Source: Pseudomonas sp. BP8
Lineage (GTDB): Bacteria > Pseudomonadota > Gammaproteobacteria > Pseudomonadales > Pseudomonadaceae
Length of the DNA stretch: 64,000 bases
Assembly (NCBI RefSeq): GCF_017875955.1
Contig: NZ_JAGINK010000001.1
Coordinates: 439,001-503,000, forward strand
Reading direction: 5' to 3'
In this document: positions 18,608-26,827 of the stretch, piece after piece
Numbering within the stretch: position 1 is the stretch's first letter
Layout of the letters: each line of letters begins with the position of its first letter
Made by a program: the position numbers and the translations under genes
The notes under the pieces: model-generated
Databases searched by the model: none
Told to the model about the DNA's origin: nothing
What the model saw: the letters and a program-made list of their open reading frames with translations, nothing else

Positions 18608-19249
18608 ATGAACATCGCTGCTGTACGCGAGCAGATCAAAGAAGCCCATCAACATGAGAGCCGGACCGGCCAACTGCAACAGCGTCTGGAGGCGCAACTG
18701 CCTCATCTGCATCCTACGATTCAACTCCCCGAGCAGGATGCCCAGGGTACTTTGGCGCGCTTCGTCTGCGCCTACATCGATGAGGTTCCGGAACTGCTCG
18801 AGGCCGCCCATGAAGTGGCCCTTGAAGCCGGTATCGAATCGCAGATCAAACCGGTACTGAAGATTGCCGAGGCTTACTTCCAGCAGCCGCCGAGTGTCAT
18901 GCAAGGCCACGTGGGGCTGGATTGCCTGCTGGATGAGGCGTATCTGGCGCATCGCCTGGTGGAGGAGGTGAATGACCTGTACATCAAGCATTTCGGCCAG
19001 CCGCTGATCCCGGCGGACACCACCGTGGCCAATCTCATCGCGCATCAGCTGATCGGTGAAGCATTTGCCAACCAGCTGGATGAGGTTGTCCATCATTCGG
19101 TGGACGAGATGCTCAATGACGAGAGCTTTGCCCTGGAATCGGTCGAGGCCTATCGTGCCAAACTGAGCAGCCCCGAAACCGGCGAGGCCTGGAAACGCTG
19201 GCCGTGCCTGTCGCGACGGTTAGGTGTCGAGCTCAGCCAGCCGGCTTGA
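18608..19249 (+). CDS. Conserved hypothetical protein (PA0104-like)
   Basis: A 213-residue, acidic and mostly helical protein without signal peptide or membrane span. Notable segments are CAYIDEVPELLEAAHEVALEAG, VGLDCLLDEAYLAHRLVEEVND and LIAHQLIGEAFANQLDEVVHHSVDEML. The ATG at 18608 is preferred over 18581 because the RBS-like CTGGAGTTGTC lies just upstream. It is divergent from coxB; from memory this matches PA0104, a conserved neighbour of the oxidase genes. No function can be assigned. Confidence 0.8.
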   Translation: MNIAAVREQIKEAHQHESRTGQLQQRLEAQLPHLHPTIQLPEQDAQGTLARFVCAYIDEVPELLEAAHEVALEAGIESQIKPVLKIAEAYFQQPPSVMQGHVGLDCLLDEAYLAHRLVEEVNDLYIKHFGQPLIPADTTVANLIAHQLIGEAFANQLDEVVHHSVDEMLNDESFALESVEAYRAKLSSPETGEAWKRWPCLSRRLGVELSQPA

Positions 19250-19283
19250 GCCACGTGGCTTGATGGCCGAATGTCACCCATGT

Positions 19284-19314
19284 AGCGGGAGCTGCTCCGG
19301 AAAGCGCTCCCGCT
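19284..19314 (+). terminator. Hairpin after the 18608-19249 gene
   Basis: AGCGGGAGC ... GCTCCCGCT forms a nine-pair GC-rich stem 35 bases after the stop. There is no T-run, so its strength as a terminator is uncertain. Confidence 0.45.
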
Positions 19315-19394
19315 GACCGCTAAAACGGCCAATTGCTACGGTCTTCCTCCCCCGACCACGAGGTCGGCGAATTCAGTTCGATGAGGAAGCAAGC

Positions 19395-20483
19395 ATGGCG
19401 CTCAAATGGAACAGGCTGTACACCGATCTGCTGCGTGGCAGTCGCTCGACATTATGGGGTAACTGGGCCCTGAACCCGGTCATCAAACCTGGCGCGGTGG
19501 GTATCGTAGACCCCTCGTCCGGCGACTTCACATTGGTCAACGACGTGCTGCCCAACGCGGAAGTGATCAAGATGGAGCAAGGCCGGCGCTGGTCGATCAG
19601 CTCCAAGGATGTCACCCGCAACCAAACCAAAGCCAACATTTCCGGCACCGTGTTCGACCCTGCCACTGGCGCACAGGTCAAACCCGACCTGACCATCGAG
19701 TGGGCCTTTGGCAAAGAGCAGTCGATCGTTTCCGAATTTGCCCTTAACTCCGAACACCGCTTGAAGGATCTGGCCCTGCTCCGTGATCAGTTCGACTGGC
19801 TGTACGCCCAGGCCGAGAAAGTCGGCATGGCCAGCAACGGCAGGATTGCCGAAGGCTTTGGCGTGGTGACCAACGTGATCTATGCCGATAGCGGCGTGAA
19901 TGCCGGAGCCAAGAGCAAAGATGCCACGTTTTCCATGAGCGGCACGGCCAGTGGCCTCAATACGTTGCTGGGGGAAAACGGCATCTCGGGAAAAGGCGCA
20001 GCCACGTTCCTGACCTCGCGTAACAGCTCGGCAGTCGAATCGCACACGTTGCCTGCGCAGGATGGCCAGAAAGCCACTGCGCCCTTGCCGGTGGCCTACA
20101 GTTTCGCCTCGTTTGGCCCGGGTAAACTGGTCATACCCGTCTGGGTGCAACAGATCGGCACGCTGCGTATGCATGTCGACAGCAAAGCCAGCTCAGCGAC
20201 CACCTACCTCACCAAGGTTACCCTGGCCTACGACCTGCCTGGCAAAGGCCGCGTTGAAGAAGGCCCGATCACCATCCCGGGGGGGCTATCGCACAATTTC
20301 AACATCCCCATGGCTGCGAGTCGCCTCGACTTCAAGGCCGAGTTCGTCAACGTCGGCCAGAACGAGACCCTTCGCAGGCACTGGGCAACCCCCGTCAGCC
20401 AGTGGGTCGGCGGCGCCCGGACCATCAACCTGTACGGTACCTGGCCCGGTTCGCCGTCTGTCAAAGTGGTCGAAGAAGACTGA
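19395..20483 (+). CDS. Orphan 362-residue protein with gasdermin-like sequence patterns
   Basis: No family can be assigned with certainty. The protein has no signal peptide or obvious membrane helix; it is beta-rich with one amphipathic helical stretch (about residues 117-143, RLKDLALLRDQFDWLYAQAEK). The order of elements resembles gasdermin N-terminal domains: GDFTLVNDVL (43-52), ANISGTV (80-86), the helical stretch, FGVVTNVI (155-162), ATFSMSG (177-183) and PLPVAYSFASF (230-240). The last 120 residues form a second beta-rich part (IPVWVQQIG ... TINLYGTW). The start is supported by RBS GAGGAAG five bases before ATG. A small hairpin (CCGACC-ACGA-GGTCGG, 19352-19367) lies upstream. Its stop is two bases from the convergent SulP stop. 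No protease gene is adjacent. Gene call firm; gasdermin relation is a hypothesis. Confidence 0.72.
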   Translation: MALKWNRLYTDLLRGSRSTLWGNWALNPVIKPGAVGIVDPSSGDFTLVNDVLPNAEVIKMEQGRRWSISSKDVTRNQTKANISGTVFDPATGAQVKPDLTIEWAFGKEQSIVSEFALNSEHRLKDLALLRDQFDWLYAQAEKVGMASNGRIAEGFGVVTNVIYADSGVNAGAKSKDATFSMSGTASGLNTLLGENGISGKGAATFLTSRNSSAVESHTLPAQDGQKATAPLPVAYSFASFGPGKLVIPVWVQQIGTLRMHVDSKASSATTYLTKVTLAYDLPGKGRVEEGPITIPGGLSHNFNIPMAASRLDFKAEFVNVGQNETLRRHWATPVSQWVGGARTINLYGTWPGSPSVKVVEED

Positions 20484-20485
20484 CC

Positions 20486-22012
20486 TCAGACCTGCGCAGC
20501 CGTGCGTAAGCGTCCCTCGACCCTGCGCTTGAGTCCACGCTGCTCGATCAGCAGCCGCGAACCACTGGCACGGTTCGCCCGGCCCCAGTCTTCCAGCAGC
20601 TCGAGCACCGAGTGGTCGATGTAACTGAGGTTCGCCAGTGGCACGTGCAAGTGCGTGCCGGCTGGCACAGCTTCCAGCACCTGGGTCAGTGCGGGCACCT
20701 TGAGGAAGGTTGCCGCACCGCTCAGGCGAAGTTCCAGGTGCCCCGGCTTTTCCAGTTCGACCAGGTTGATCTTCAACCGCGCGGCTTTCAACGCCAGGGT
20801 CAACAGGGTCAAGGCAAAGCCCAGCAAGACGCCCGTCAGCAGGTCGGTGAAGATGATCGCAAGGGCCGTCGCGGCGTAGGTGAACATCGGCATGCGACCA
20901 TAGCGACCCAGCCCGCGAAAGGCCTTGAAGTCGACCAGCTTGATACCGGTATAGACCAGCACACCGGCCAGGCTCGCCACCGGAATCTGCTGCAGCACAC
21001 TGCTCAGCACCACCACGAACGCCAACAGCCAGACACCATGCAAGATCGCCGAAGCACGGGTCTGCGCCCCAGCCTGCACGTTGGCCGAGCTGCGTACGAT
21101 CACCCCGGTCATCGGCAGCGCACCCAGTACACCGCAGAGCATGTTACCGATGCCCTGAGCCGACAGCTCCTTGTCAAAGTCCGAACGCTGGCCGCTGTGC
21201 ATGCGGTCTACCGCCGCCGCCGACAGCAGGGTTTCGGCACTGGCGATAAAGGCCAGAGCAAAGGCCGCCACCAGCAGGGTCGGGTCGGCCAGCTTCAACA
21301 AATCGTCAGGCCGCAGCCAGTCGATAGCTTCGGACAGGTCTGCCGGTACCACCACGCGATTGACTTCCAATGCCAGCCACATGCTGATCACTGTCATCGT
21401 CGCCACCCCGAGCAGCGCACCTGGCACAAAGCGCAGGCGCTGCGGCCGCCAGCGCTCCCACGCCCACATCATGGCGATGGTGCCCAGCCCGAGCACACCG
21501 GCTTGCCAGCCAGCGCCAGCACTTTCCAGCGGCATCGCCGCATCCAGCGTAGCGGGGAATTCCAACAGGTTCTGCAAGCCCGATGGCTGTGGCGCGGTGT
21601 CGAACATCACATGCACCTGTGACAGCACGATCAGCACGCCGATCCCGGCGAGCATGCCGTACACCACCGCCGGTGCCGTGACCCGGAACCAGCAGCCCAG
21701 GCGAAAACGCCCGGCCAGCAGTTGCAGCAGGCCCGCCAACAGCAGGATCGGCCCGAGCATGGCCATGCCATGTTGCCGTACCAGCTCGAACACCAGCACC
21801 GCCAGGCCTGCAGCAGGGCCGCTGACCTGTAACGGCGAGCCGGCAATGAAGCCGACCACCAGGCCGCCGATGATACCGGTGATCAGCCCCTTGGCTGGCG
21901 GCATGCCTGAGGCAATCGCGATGCCCATGCACAACGGCAGGGCCACCAGGAAGACCACTACCGACGCTAGCAACTCACGCGGCAGGGCCGCTTTTATCTG
22001 TGTCTTGTTCAC
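20486..22012 (-). CDS. SulP family anion (sulfate/bicarbonate) transporter
   Basis: A 508-residue transporter with 10-14 membrane segments. The SulP opening (PLCMGIAIASGMPPAKGLITGIIGG) and ALPMTGVIVRSSANVQAGAQTR are present, and the last 90 residues form a STAS-like domain (HLELRLSGAATFLKVPAL ... LANLSYIDHSVLELLEDW). The GTG at 22012 is used as start because of the RBS GGAGAAACAGG. It lies 192 bp downstream of a beta-carbonic anhydrase on the same strand, which suggests bicarbonate as substrate, but sulfate cannot be excluded from sequence. Confidence 0.88.
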   Translation of the reverse strand: MNKTQIKAALPRELLASVVVFLVALPLCMGIAIASGMPPAKGLITGIIGGLVVGFIAGSPLQVSGPAAGLAVLVFELVRQHGMAMLGPILLLAGLLQLLAGRFRLGCWFRVTAPAVVYGMLAGIGVLIVLSQVHVMFDTAPQPSGLQNLLEFPATLDAAMPLESAGAGWQAGVLGLGTIAMMWAWERWRPQRLRFVPGALLGVATMTVISMWLALEVNRVVVPADLSEAIDWLRPDDLLKLADPTLLVAAFALAFIASAETLLSAAAVDRMHSGQRSDFDKELSAQGIGNMLCGVLGALPMTGVIVRSSANVQAGAQTRASAILHGVWLLAFVVVLSSVLQQIPVASLAGVLVYTGIKLVDFKAFRGLGRYGRMPMFTYAATALAIIFTDLLTGVLLGFALTLLTLALKAARLKINLVELEKPGHLELRLSGAATFLKVPALTQVLEAVPAGTHLHVPLANLSYIDHSVLELLEDWGRANRASGSRLLIEQRGLKRRVEGRLRTAAQV

Positions 22013-22144
22013 CCTGTTTCTCCTTTCTCTGTCGCACGGCCATTCCGCTGGCCGTAGGCACGTTTGGGCCCTGACGAACGCGCAGGCGCGGGCCGCCAGC
22101 AGGGATGCCGGCAAGGCAGTCAGGGAAATTCAAGGCAGCCGAAA

Positions 22145-22171
22145 GCCGCACCGCGCCCTTATGGGTGCGGC
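22145..22171 (-). terminator. Intercistronic hairpin between carbonic anhydrase and SulP
   Basis: GCCGCACC and GGTGCGGC pair perfectly across an 11-base loop, 34 bases after the carbonic anhydrase stop (minus strand). It may attenuate readthrough into SulP. No T-run is seen. Confidence 0.4.
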
Positions 22172-22204
22172 CGGCTATCAAGGTCGTTCAGGTGTCAGGG
22201 TCGC

Positions 22205-22927
22205 TTAGTAGCGGCCTCTCGGAGTAGCGCAGGGTACTGGCTCGCCTGCGGTCAGCGGCAGGAAGCTGTCGCTGGTGGCGTCGTAGGCTTCGATACGGCT
22301 GGTCTCGATGTCGTAGATCCAACCGTGGATGTACAGCTGGCCGGCGGCCAGGCGCGAGGCAACCGAAGGGTGAGTGCGCAGGTGATGCAACTGGGCGATG
22401 ACGTTTTCCTTGGTCACCACTTGCATGGTCTCTTGCTCGCTGCCGCAGGAGCAGTTGTCTTCGACCACGGTGCGGGCGACTTCGGCGTGACGCAGCCAGG
22501 CCTTGACGGTGGGCATCTTCTCCAGCGAATCGGGGTTGAGTACCGCACGCATGGCGCCACAGTCAGAGTGACCACAGACGATGATGTGGTGTACGCCCAA
22601 GGCCATCACCGCATATTCGATGGCGGTGGAAACGCCGCCGTTCATCTGGCCGTAGGGCGGCACGACGTTACCGACGTTACGGGTCACGAACAGGTCGCCT
22701 GGCGAGCTTTGGGTAATCAGCTCTGGAACGATCCGCGAGTCGGCGCAAGTGATGAACATGGCGCGCGGCGTCTGTGCGGTGGCGAGCTTCTTGAACAGCT
22801 CTTGCTGCTCCGGGAACACGTCGTGATGGAAGCGCAGGAAGCCGTCGACGATATGCTTCAGGGCGGCATCGGCGCTCTCGGCGGGGGCATCGGCCGGAGT
22901 GGCTTTGGATGGGTCCTTGACGGGCAT
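22205..22927 (-). CDS. Beta-class carbonic anhydrase
   Basis: A 240-residue enzyme with the zinc ligands Cys61, Asp63 (TCADSRI), His120 and Cys123 (CGHSDCGAM). The Asp-Arg dyad typical of the type I site is present. It interconverts CO2 and bicarbonate in the cytoplasm. The N-terminal 20 residues are Ala/Pro-rich and probably disordered. The RBS lies in the GAGGAT before the ATG. It precedes SulP on the same strand, which would couple bicarbonate transport and hydration. Confidence 0.95.
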   Translation of the reverse strand: MPVKDPSKATPADAPAESADAALKHIVDGFLRFHHDVFPEQQELFKKLATAQTPRAMFITCADSRIVPELITQSSPGDLFVTRNVGNVVPPYGQMNGGVSTAIEYAVMALGVHHIIVCGHSDCGAMRAVLNPDSLEKMPTVKAWLRHAEVARTVVEDNCSCGSEQETMQVVTKENVIAQLHHLRTHPSVASRLAAGQLYIHGWIYDIETSRIEAYDATSDSFLPLTAGEPVPCATPRGRY

Positions 22928-23244
22928 GATTCATCCTCTTGACGGTGTGTTGGTAAGTTCCATTTTACCGGTGAAAGTTTAAGTCTATGCGTGGAATTAG
23001 ATGACGCGCACGGGCTATTAATCACAGTCGGTGTGGACTGATTTCCTACGCTACTAGGGAAAACTTAACTGAAACTTAATTTGAAGGCTCTAGAACGGGC
23101 GTTCCAGCTTCAAGGGGCGGGACTTTGATAATAGCAAAAAAACATCAAAGGCCAAGAGTCATTAGTAAAAATATTGTTGGGCATTAGTCGCACTAAACAT
23201 CACGCGCAGAGTTAAACACGGGTTTTCGGGGGAGGGGGTACGGG
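22928..23244. promoter_or_regulatory. AT-rich gap upstream of carbonic anhydrase
   Basis: A 317-bp stretch with no credible gene and markedly lower GC than its surroundings. It holds the carbonic anhydrase promoter region (minus strand). An inverted repeat CTTTGAT ... ATCAAAG with a 14-base A-rich spacer lies at 23123-23150 and could be an operator or a hairpin. Nothing else was recognised. Confidence 0.5.
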
Positions 23245-24303
23245 TCAGAACAGCGCCATCTGTCCCCCCGGTGGGCAAAACGCCGAACAATCCAGCGCCT
23301 GTGCCTCACGCCCCTCGAACTGCAACCGGCGCATCGCCCGGGCAAAACGCTGCGCAAGCAATTCGGCAAATACGCCTTCGCCGCGCATGCGCGTACCAAA
23401 CCGGCTGTCATAAAGCTCGCCGCCACGGCTCTGGCGAATCAGGCTGAGCACATGTGCAGCGCGCTGCGGGTAGTGATCCTGCAGCCACTGCTCGAACAAT
23501 GGCGCCACCTCCAGTGGCAAACGCAACATCATGTATGCCGCGCTCTGCGCCCCCGCGGCCTTGGCGGCCTCGAGCAGCTGTTCGAGCTCGTTGTCGTTGA
23601 TCATTGGAATCATCGGCGAACACAGCACACCCACCGGTATACCCGCCTCACGCAGTACGCGGATGGCCCGCAAGCGGGCCTTGGGCGCGGCGGCACGGGG
23701 CTCAAGCACTCGCTTGAGTTCATCATCGAGGGTGGTGAGGCTGATCATTACCCGCGCCAGGCGCTGGCTGGCCAGCTCGGCCAGCACATCCAGGTCACGC
23801 AGGATCAGCGAGCCTTTGGTGACGATGGTCACCGGGTGACGGTAGCGCAGCAGCACCTCGAGCAAGCGCCGGGTCAGGCGTTGCTCGCGTTCGATGGGTT
23901 GGTAGGGGTCGGTATTGGAGCCCAGGTTGATCGGCGCACAGACATAGCCCGGTTTGCTCAACTGCTGTTCGAGCACCTCGGCAGCGTTGGTCTTGGCGAT
24001 CAGCTTGGTCTCGAAGTCCAGGCCGGGAGAGAGGTCCCAGTAGGCATGGCTGGGGCGGGCATAGCAGTAGATGCAGCCGTGCTCGCAACCGCGGTAAGGG
24101 TTGATCGAGCGGTCGAAGGGCAGGTCGGGAGAGGTGTTGCGCGTGATGATGGTCTTGGCCGTCTCGATGCGGATCTCGGTGCCCTGGGTCACGGGGACTT
24201 CCTGATACCAGCCGTCATCCTCAGCCACCGACTGGCTCGGGGCAAAGCGGTTGTGCGGATTGTGGCTGGTGCCACGGCCCTTTTGCGGTGCTGGCGTCAA
24301 CAT
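23245..24303 (-). CDS. SPL-like radical SAM protein (PA0069-type), SOS-controlled
   Basis: About 352 residues with the radical SAM 4Fe-4S motif CEHGCIYCYAR (about residues 73-83) and NLGSNTDPYQPIE, features of the Rv2578c/PA0069 subgroup related to spore photoproduct lyase. The C-terminus is CPPGGQMALF, a conserved end of this group. The substrate is unknown; the LexA box upstream points to a DNA-damage role. The start is ATG 24303 or the adjacent GTG 24306. From memory, PA0069 is in the P. aeruginosa LexA regulon. Confidence 0.9.
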   Translation of the reverse strand: MLTPAPQKGRGTSHNPHNRFAPSQSVAEDDGWYQEVPVTQGTEIRIETAKTIITRNTSPDLPFDRSINPYRGCEHGCIYCYARPSHAYWDLSPGLDFETKLIAKTNAAEVLEQQLSKPGYVCAPINLGSNTDPYQPIEREQRLTRRLLEVLLRYRHPVTIVTKGSLILRDLDVLAELASQRLARVMISLTTLDDELKRVLEPRAAAPKARLRAIRVLREAGIPVGVLCSPMIPMINDNELEQLLEAAKAAGAQSAAYMMLRLPLEVAPLFEQWLQDHYPQRAAHVLSLIRQSRGGELYDSRFGTRMRGEGVFAELLAQRFARAMRRLQFEGREAQALDCSAFCPPGGQMALF

Positions 24304-24317
24304 CACTCATCCCTATA

Positions 24318-24333
24318 CTGTATCCATATACAG
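24318..24333. promoter_or_regulatory. LexA (SOS) box
   Basis: CTGTATCCATATACAG conforms to the CTG-N10-CAG consensus with an AT-rich alternating core, and the symmetry extends on both sides (TATA before, TATA after). It lies 15 bases upstream of the radical SAM start, an ideal place for repression. The nearest other start, of the M3 peptidase at 26407, is far away and reads away from it. Confidence 0.9.
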
Positions 24334-24382
24334 TATAGTTGATCAGCGGAATGTTCCAGCACCTTCTGTCAGCAGGCGGCGA

Positions 24383-26407
24383 TCAGGCCAGTCCACGCCA
24401 TTGCAGGTAAGGCTCGGCGCTCACCGGGCGCCCCATGAAGGCCTCGAAACTGGCTTTCAGTGGCCGCGAAATGCCCGGCGCGAACAACGCTTCGAGCAGC
24501 GCCAAGCCGGTGTGCTGATCGAGCAACCCCGCCTGCTCGAACCGTGAAAACAGGTCGAAGGCATACACATCCGACCACAGGTAGGCGTAGTACCCCGCGT
24601 CATAGCCTGTCACCAGGTAATCGAAGGCATGCATTGGTCGCTCGAAACCTGCCAGCGGCCAGCGTGCGGCGCGGGCATGATTGTCGAGCACGCGTTGCTC
24701 GAGAGTGCGGCCATCCCGGGGGGACAGGTGCAGGTCGAGGTCGAACAATGCATCGCCGAGGATCTTCGCGCATTCGCGGATGCTGTCGTTCTTGCCAGCG
24801 TCGAGCCAATCCTGCAACTCGGCAGCCGTCAGCGAGTGCCCCAGCTCATGGTGCGCAGAGATACTCGCCAGGTAGTCGGCATCCCAAGCCCAGCGTTCCA
24901 GCAGTTTGCCGGAAATTTCCACCCCATCCGAGCCAAGCCTCATCAGATCGGACAAGAGATGGTTATTCGTACGCACCAGCAAGTGGTGCAAGGCGTGGCC
25001 GAACTCATGGAACAGCTTGCGCAAGGCTTCATGGTCGAGCAACGGTTGGGCACCGTCCGGGCCTGGCGCAATGTCACACATGACCGCCGCGACGGCGCCG
25101 TGATAACGGCCTTCGGCGTTTACCCGACGATTCCACAGGTAAGCCGTGTACACCGCCTCCGGCTGCTTGGCGGGGTGCTGGAGGAGATCCAGATAGAGGT
25201 AGCCGAGCGAGGCGTGGTCCTTGATCACCTCATAGGTGAGCACGCTCGGGTGCCAGGCGGGGGCCTCGCTCCATCGCTGCAGGGTAACGCCAAACAGCTG
25301 CTGCGCCAGGTCGATCAGCGCCTGGACGACGGTGGGCAAAGGGAAATGATCACGGATCTGCTCCTCGGACAAGCCTGACCTCTGTTGCACCTGCAATGCC
25401 AGCAGGTAGTCGATGTCCCAGGGCTGGACCTGCTCAAGCCCGTGCTCTGCTGCCAGGCGTTGCAGCTGTTCCTGCTGAACGCGCATGACCGGGCCGATGC
25501 GCGTCGCCAGGTCGCCGAGAAACGCCTGCACGTGCTCTACGGAACCCGCACTTTTGCCCTGCATGCCCAGCTGGACGTAGTTATCGAAGCCCAGCAGGCG
25601 TGCCTTGTCTTCTCGCAGCTCGGCCAATTGCTGAAGGACGACGCCATTGTCCAGCGAAAGTTGCGGATGGCTGCCACGGGTCTGATAGAGCCGGTACATC
25701 TGCTCTCGCAGGCTGCGATCATGCACGTGGCAGAGGATGAATCGGTAGGCGAGCCCATCACAGGTCAATGGCAGGCCGTCTGTGCTGGAGGGCGCTGGCG
25801 CCATTTCCTGCAATTGGGACAGCTGCCATGGCGCAAGCCCATCCAGGCTGGCCAAGTCAGGGACAGACAACGTCGACTCGCTGACTGAGCGGGCAATGTT
25901 GTCGGAATAGCTTAATTCCAGAGTGCGAATTTGCGCTTCGATCTCTTCGAGTTGCGCCTTGGCAGCATCATCGAGCAGTACGCCGGCCAGGCGAAAATCC
26001 CGCAAGATCAGCTCCAGCGTTACTCGCTGGTGTGCGTCGAGGTGTCTGCCTATAGCGCTGTCGAACAACCTCAGGTAGAGCTGATAGAGGCGCGCATCCT
26101 TGAGTTTGTGCTTGAGTCGACTATCGACCCGTTCGTAGCCGTCGATGATTACCGCCGACCACTCATCGCTCTGGTACAGCAGCGGCACGATCACATAACG
26201 GGTGCCCAACAGCGAGGCGTCCAAATCATCAACCGCCAGCACCAGATCATCCCAGGTAGGCAGCTCGCTCTGGTTCTCGATAATCCGCTCGATAGCGAGT
26301 TCATGCTCACTAACCCGCTGCTCCAGATAGGCGCGCATCTGTGCCGGGGTCAGCTGGCTGTAGTCCAGCGGGGTGTTTTCCGGGAAGGGGAGGTTTAACG
26401 TCGACAT
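24383..26407 (-). CDS. M3 family metallopeptidase, second oligopeptidase-A-like paralogue
   Basis: A 674-residue zinc peptidase of the thimet/oligopeptidase A family. The zinc site LFHEFGHALHHLL (about residues 460-472) and the third ligand Glu in VEISGKLLERWAWD are intact, and the C-terminal YDAGYYAYLWSDVYAFDLF substrate-loop motif is present, so it should be active on small peptides in the cytoplasm. It is only about 137 bp from a YheV-like gene and prlC on the same strand and is clearly a diverged paralogue of PrlC. A 5' leader hairpin (GGTGGTA/TACCACC at 26422-26484) precedes it. Confidence 0.9.
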   Translation of the reverse strand: MSTLNLPFPENTPLDYSQLTPAQMRAYLEQRVSEHELAIERIIENQSELPTWDDLVLAVDDLDASLLGTRYVIVPLLYQSDEWSAVIIDGYERVDSRLKHKLKDARLYQLYLRLFDSAIGRHLDAHQRVTLELILRDFRLAGVLLDDAAKAQLEEIEAQIRTLELSYSDNIARSVSESTLSVPDLASLDGLAPWQLSQLQEMAPAPSSTDGLPLTCDGLAYRFILCHVHDRSLREQMYRLYQTRGSHPQLSLDNGVVLQQLAELREDKARLLGFDNYVQLGMQGKSAGSVEHVQAFLGDLATRIGPVMRVQQEQLQRLAAEHGLEQVQPWDIDYLLALQVQQRSGLSEEQIRDHFPLPTVVQALIDLAQQLFGVTLQRWSEAPAWHPSVLTYEVIKDHASLGYLYLDLLQHPAKQPEAVYTAYLWNRRVNAEGRYHGAVAAVMCDIAPGPDGAQPLLDHEALRKLFHEFGHALHHLLVRTNNHLLSDLMRLGSDGVEISGKLLERWAWDADYLASISAHHELGHSLTAAELQDWLDAGKNDSIRECAKILGDALFDLDLHLSPRDGRTLEQRVLDNHARAARWPLAGFERPMHAFDYLVTGYDAGYYAYLWSDVYAFDLFSRFEQAGLLDQHTGLALLEALFAPGISRPLKASFEAFMGRPVSAEPYLQWRGLA

Positions 26408-26506
26408 GAGCTATCTCAGGTGGTGGTAAGAACCCCTGAGTGTCGAACGGGCAGCGATGGCAGCGTTGTTAACCCGCTACCACCCTCGATAGAGGCTGAC
26501 AGCAGT

Positions 26507-26537
26507 GGCCCTGCGCGGACGCTAACCGCGCAGGGCC
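26507..26537 (-). terminator. Strong GC-rich hairpin after yheV-like gene
   Basis: GGCCCTGCGCGG and CCGCGCAGGGCC form a perfect 12-pair stem with a seven-base loop, nine bases past the stop of the zinc-ribbon gene. The T-run is missing, but the stem is strong enough to separate the prlC unit from the second M3 peptidase. Confidence 0.6.
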
Positions 26538-26545
26538 GGCCAACC

Positions 26546-26827
26546 TCATTCGGTCGGCTTTTTCAGCTTCGGATTGGGGAAGAACTGCACCGTCTGCACC
26601 TTTACCGGCTCGGCTTTGACCGCCTGCTGGTTAACCCGGGTACCGAGTTCCTTGGGCACCGAAAGGCCCTGTTCATTGAGCGTGTCGGAAAAGCCACAAG
26701 CCACGCACTCACGGTGCGGTACACCATCCTCGTTCCACATCGTCAAGCGGTCAGGCTCGCTGCAGGCCGGGCATACCGCCCCGGCGATGAAGCGCTTCTT
26801 GGTCTTGATCACAGACACCTCACTCAT
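26546..26827 (-). CDS. YheV-like zinc ribbon protein
   Basis: A 93-residue protein with two Cys pairs, CPAC (about 20-23) and CVAC (about 42-45), that form a treble-clef/zinc ribbon; the C-terminus (VQTVQFFPNPKLKKPTE) is conserved in the YheV family. The ATG at 26827 overlaps the prlC stop by four bases, so it is translated with prlC, as yheV is in enterobacteria. Function unknown. Confidence 0.88.
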   Translation of the reverse strand: MSEVSVIKTKKRFIAGAVCPACSEPDRLTMWNEDGVPHRECVACGFSDTLNEQGLSVPKELGTRVNQQAVKAEPVKVQTVQFFPNPKLKKPTE

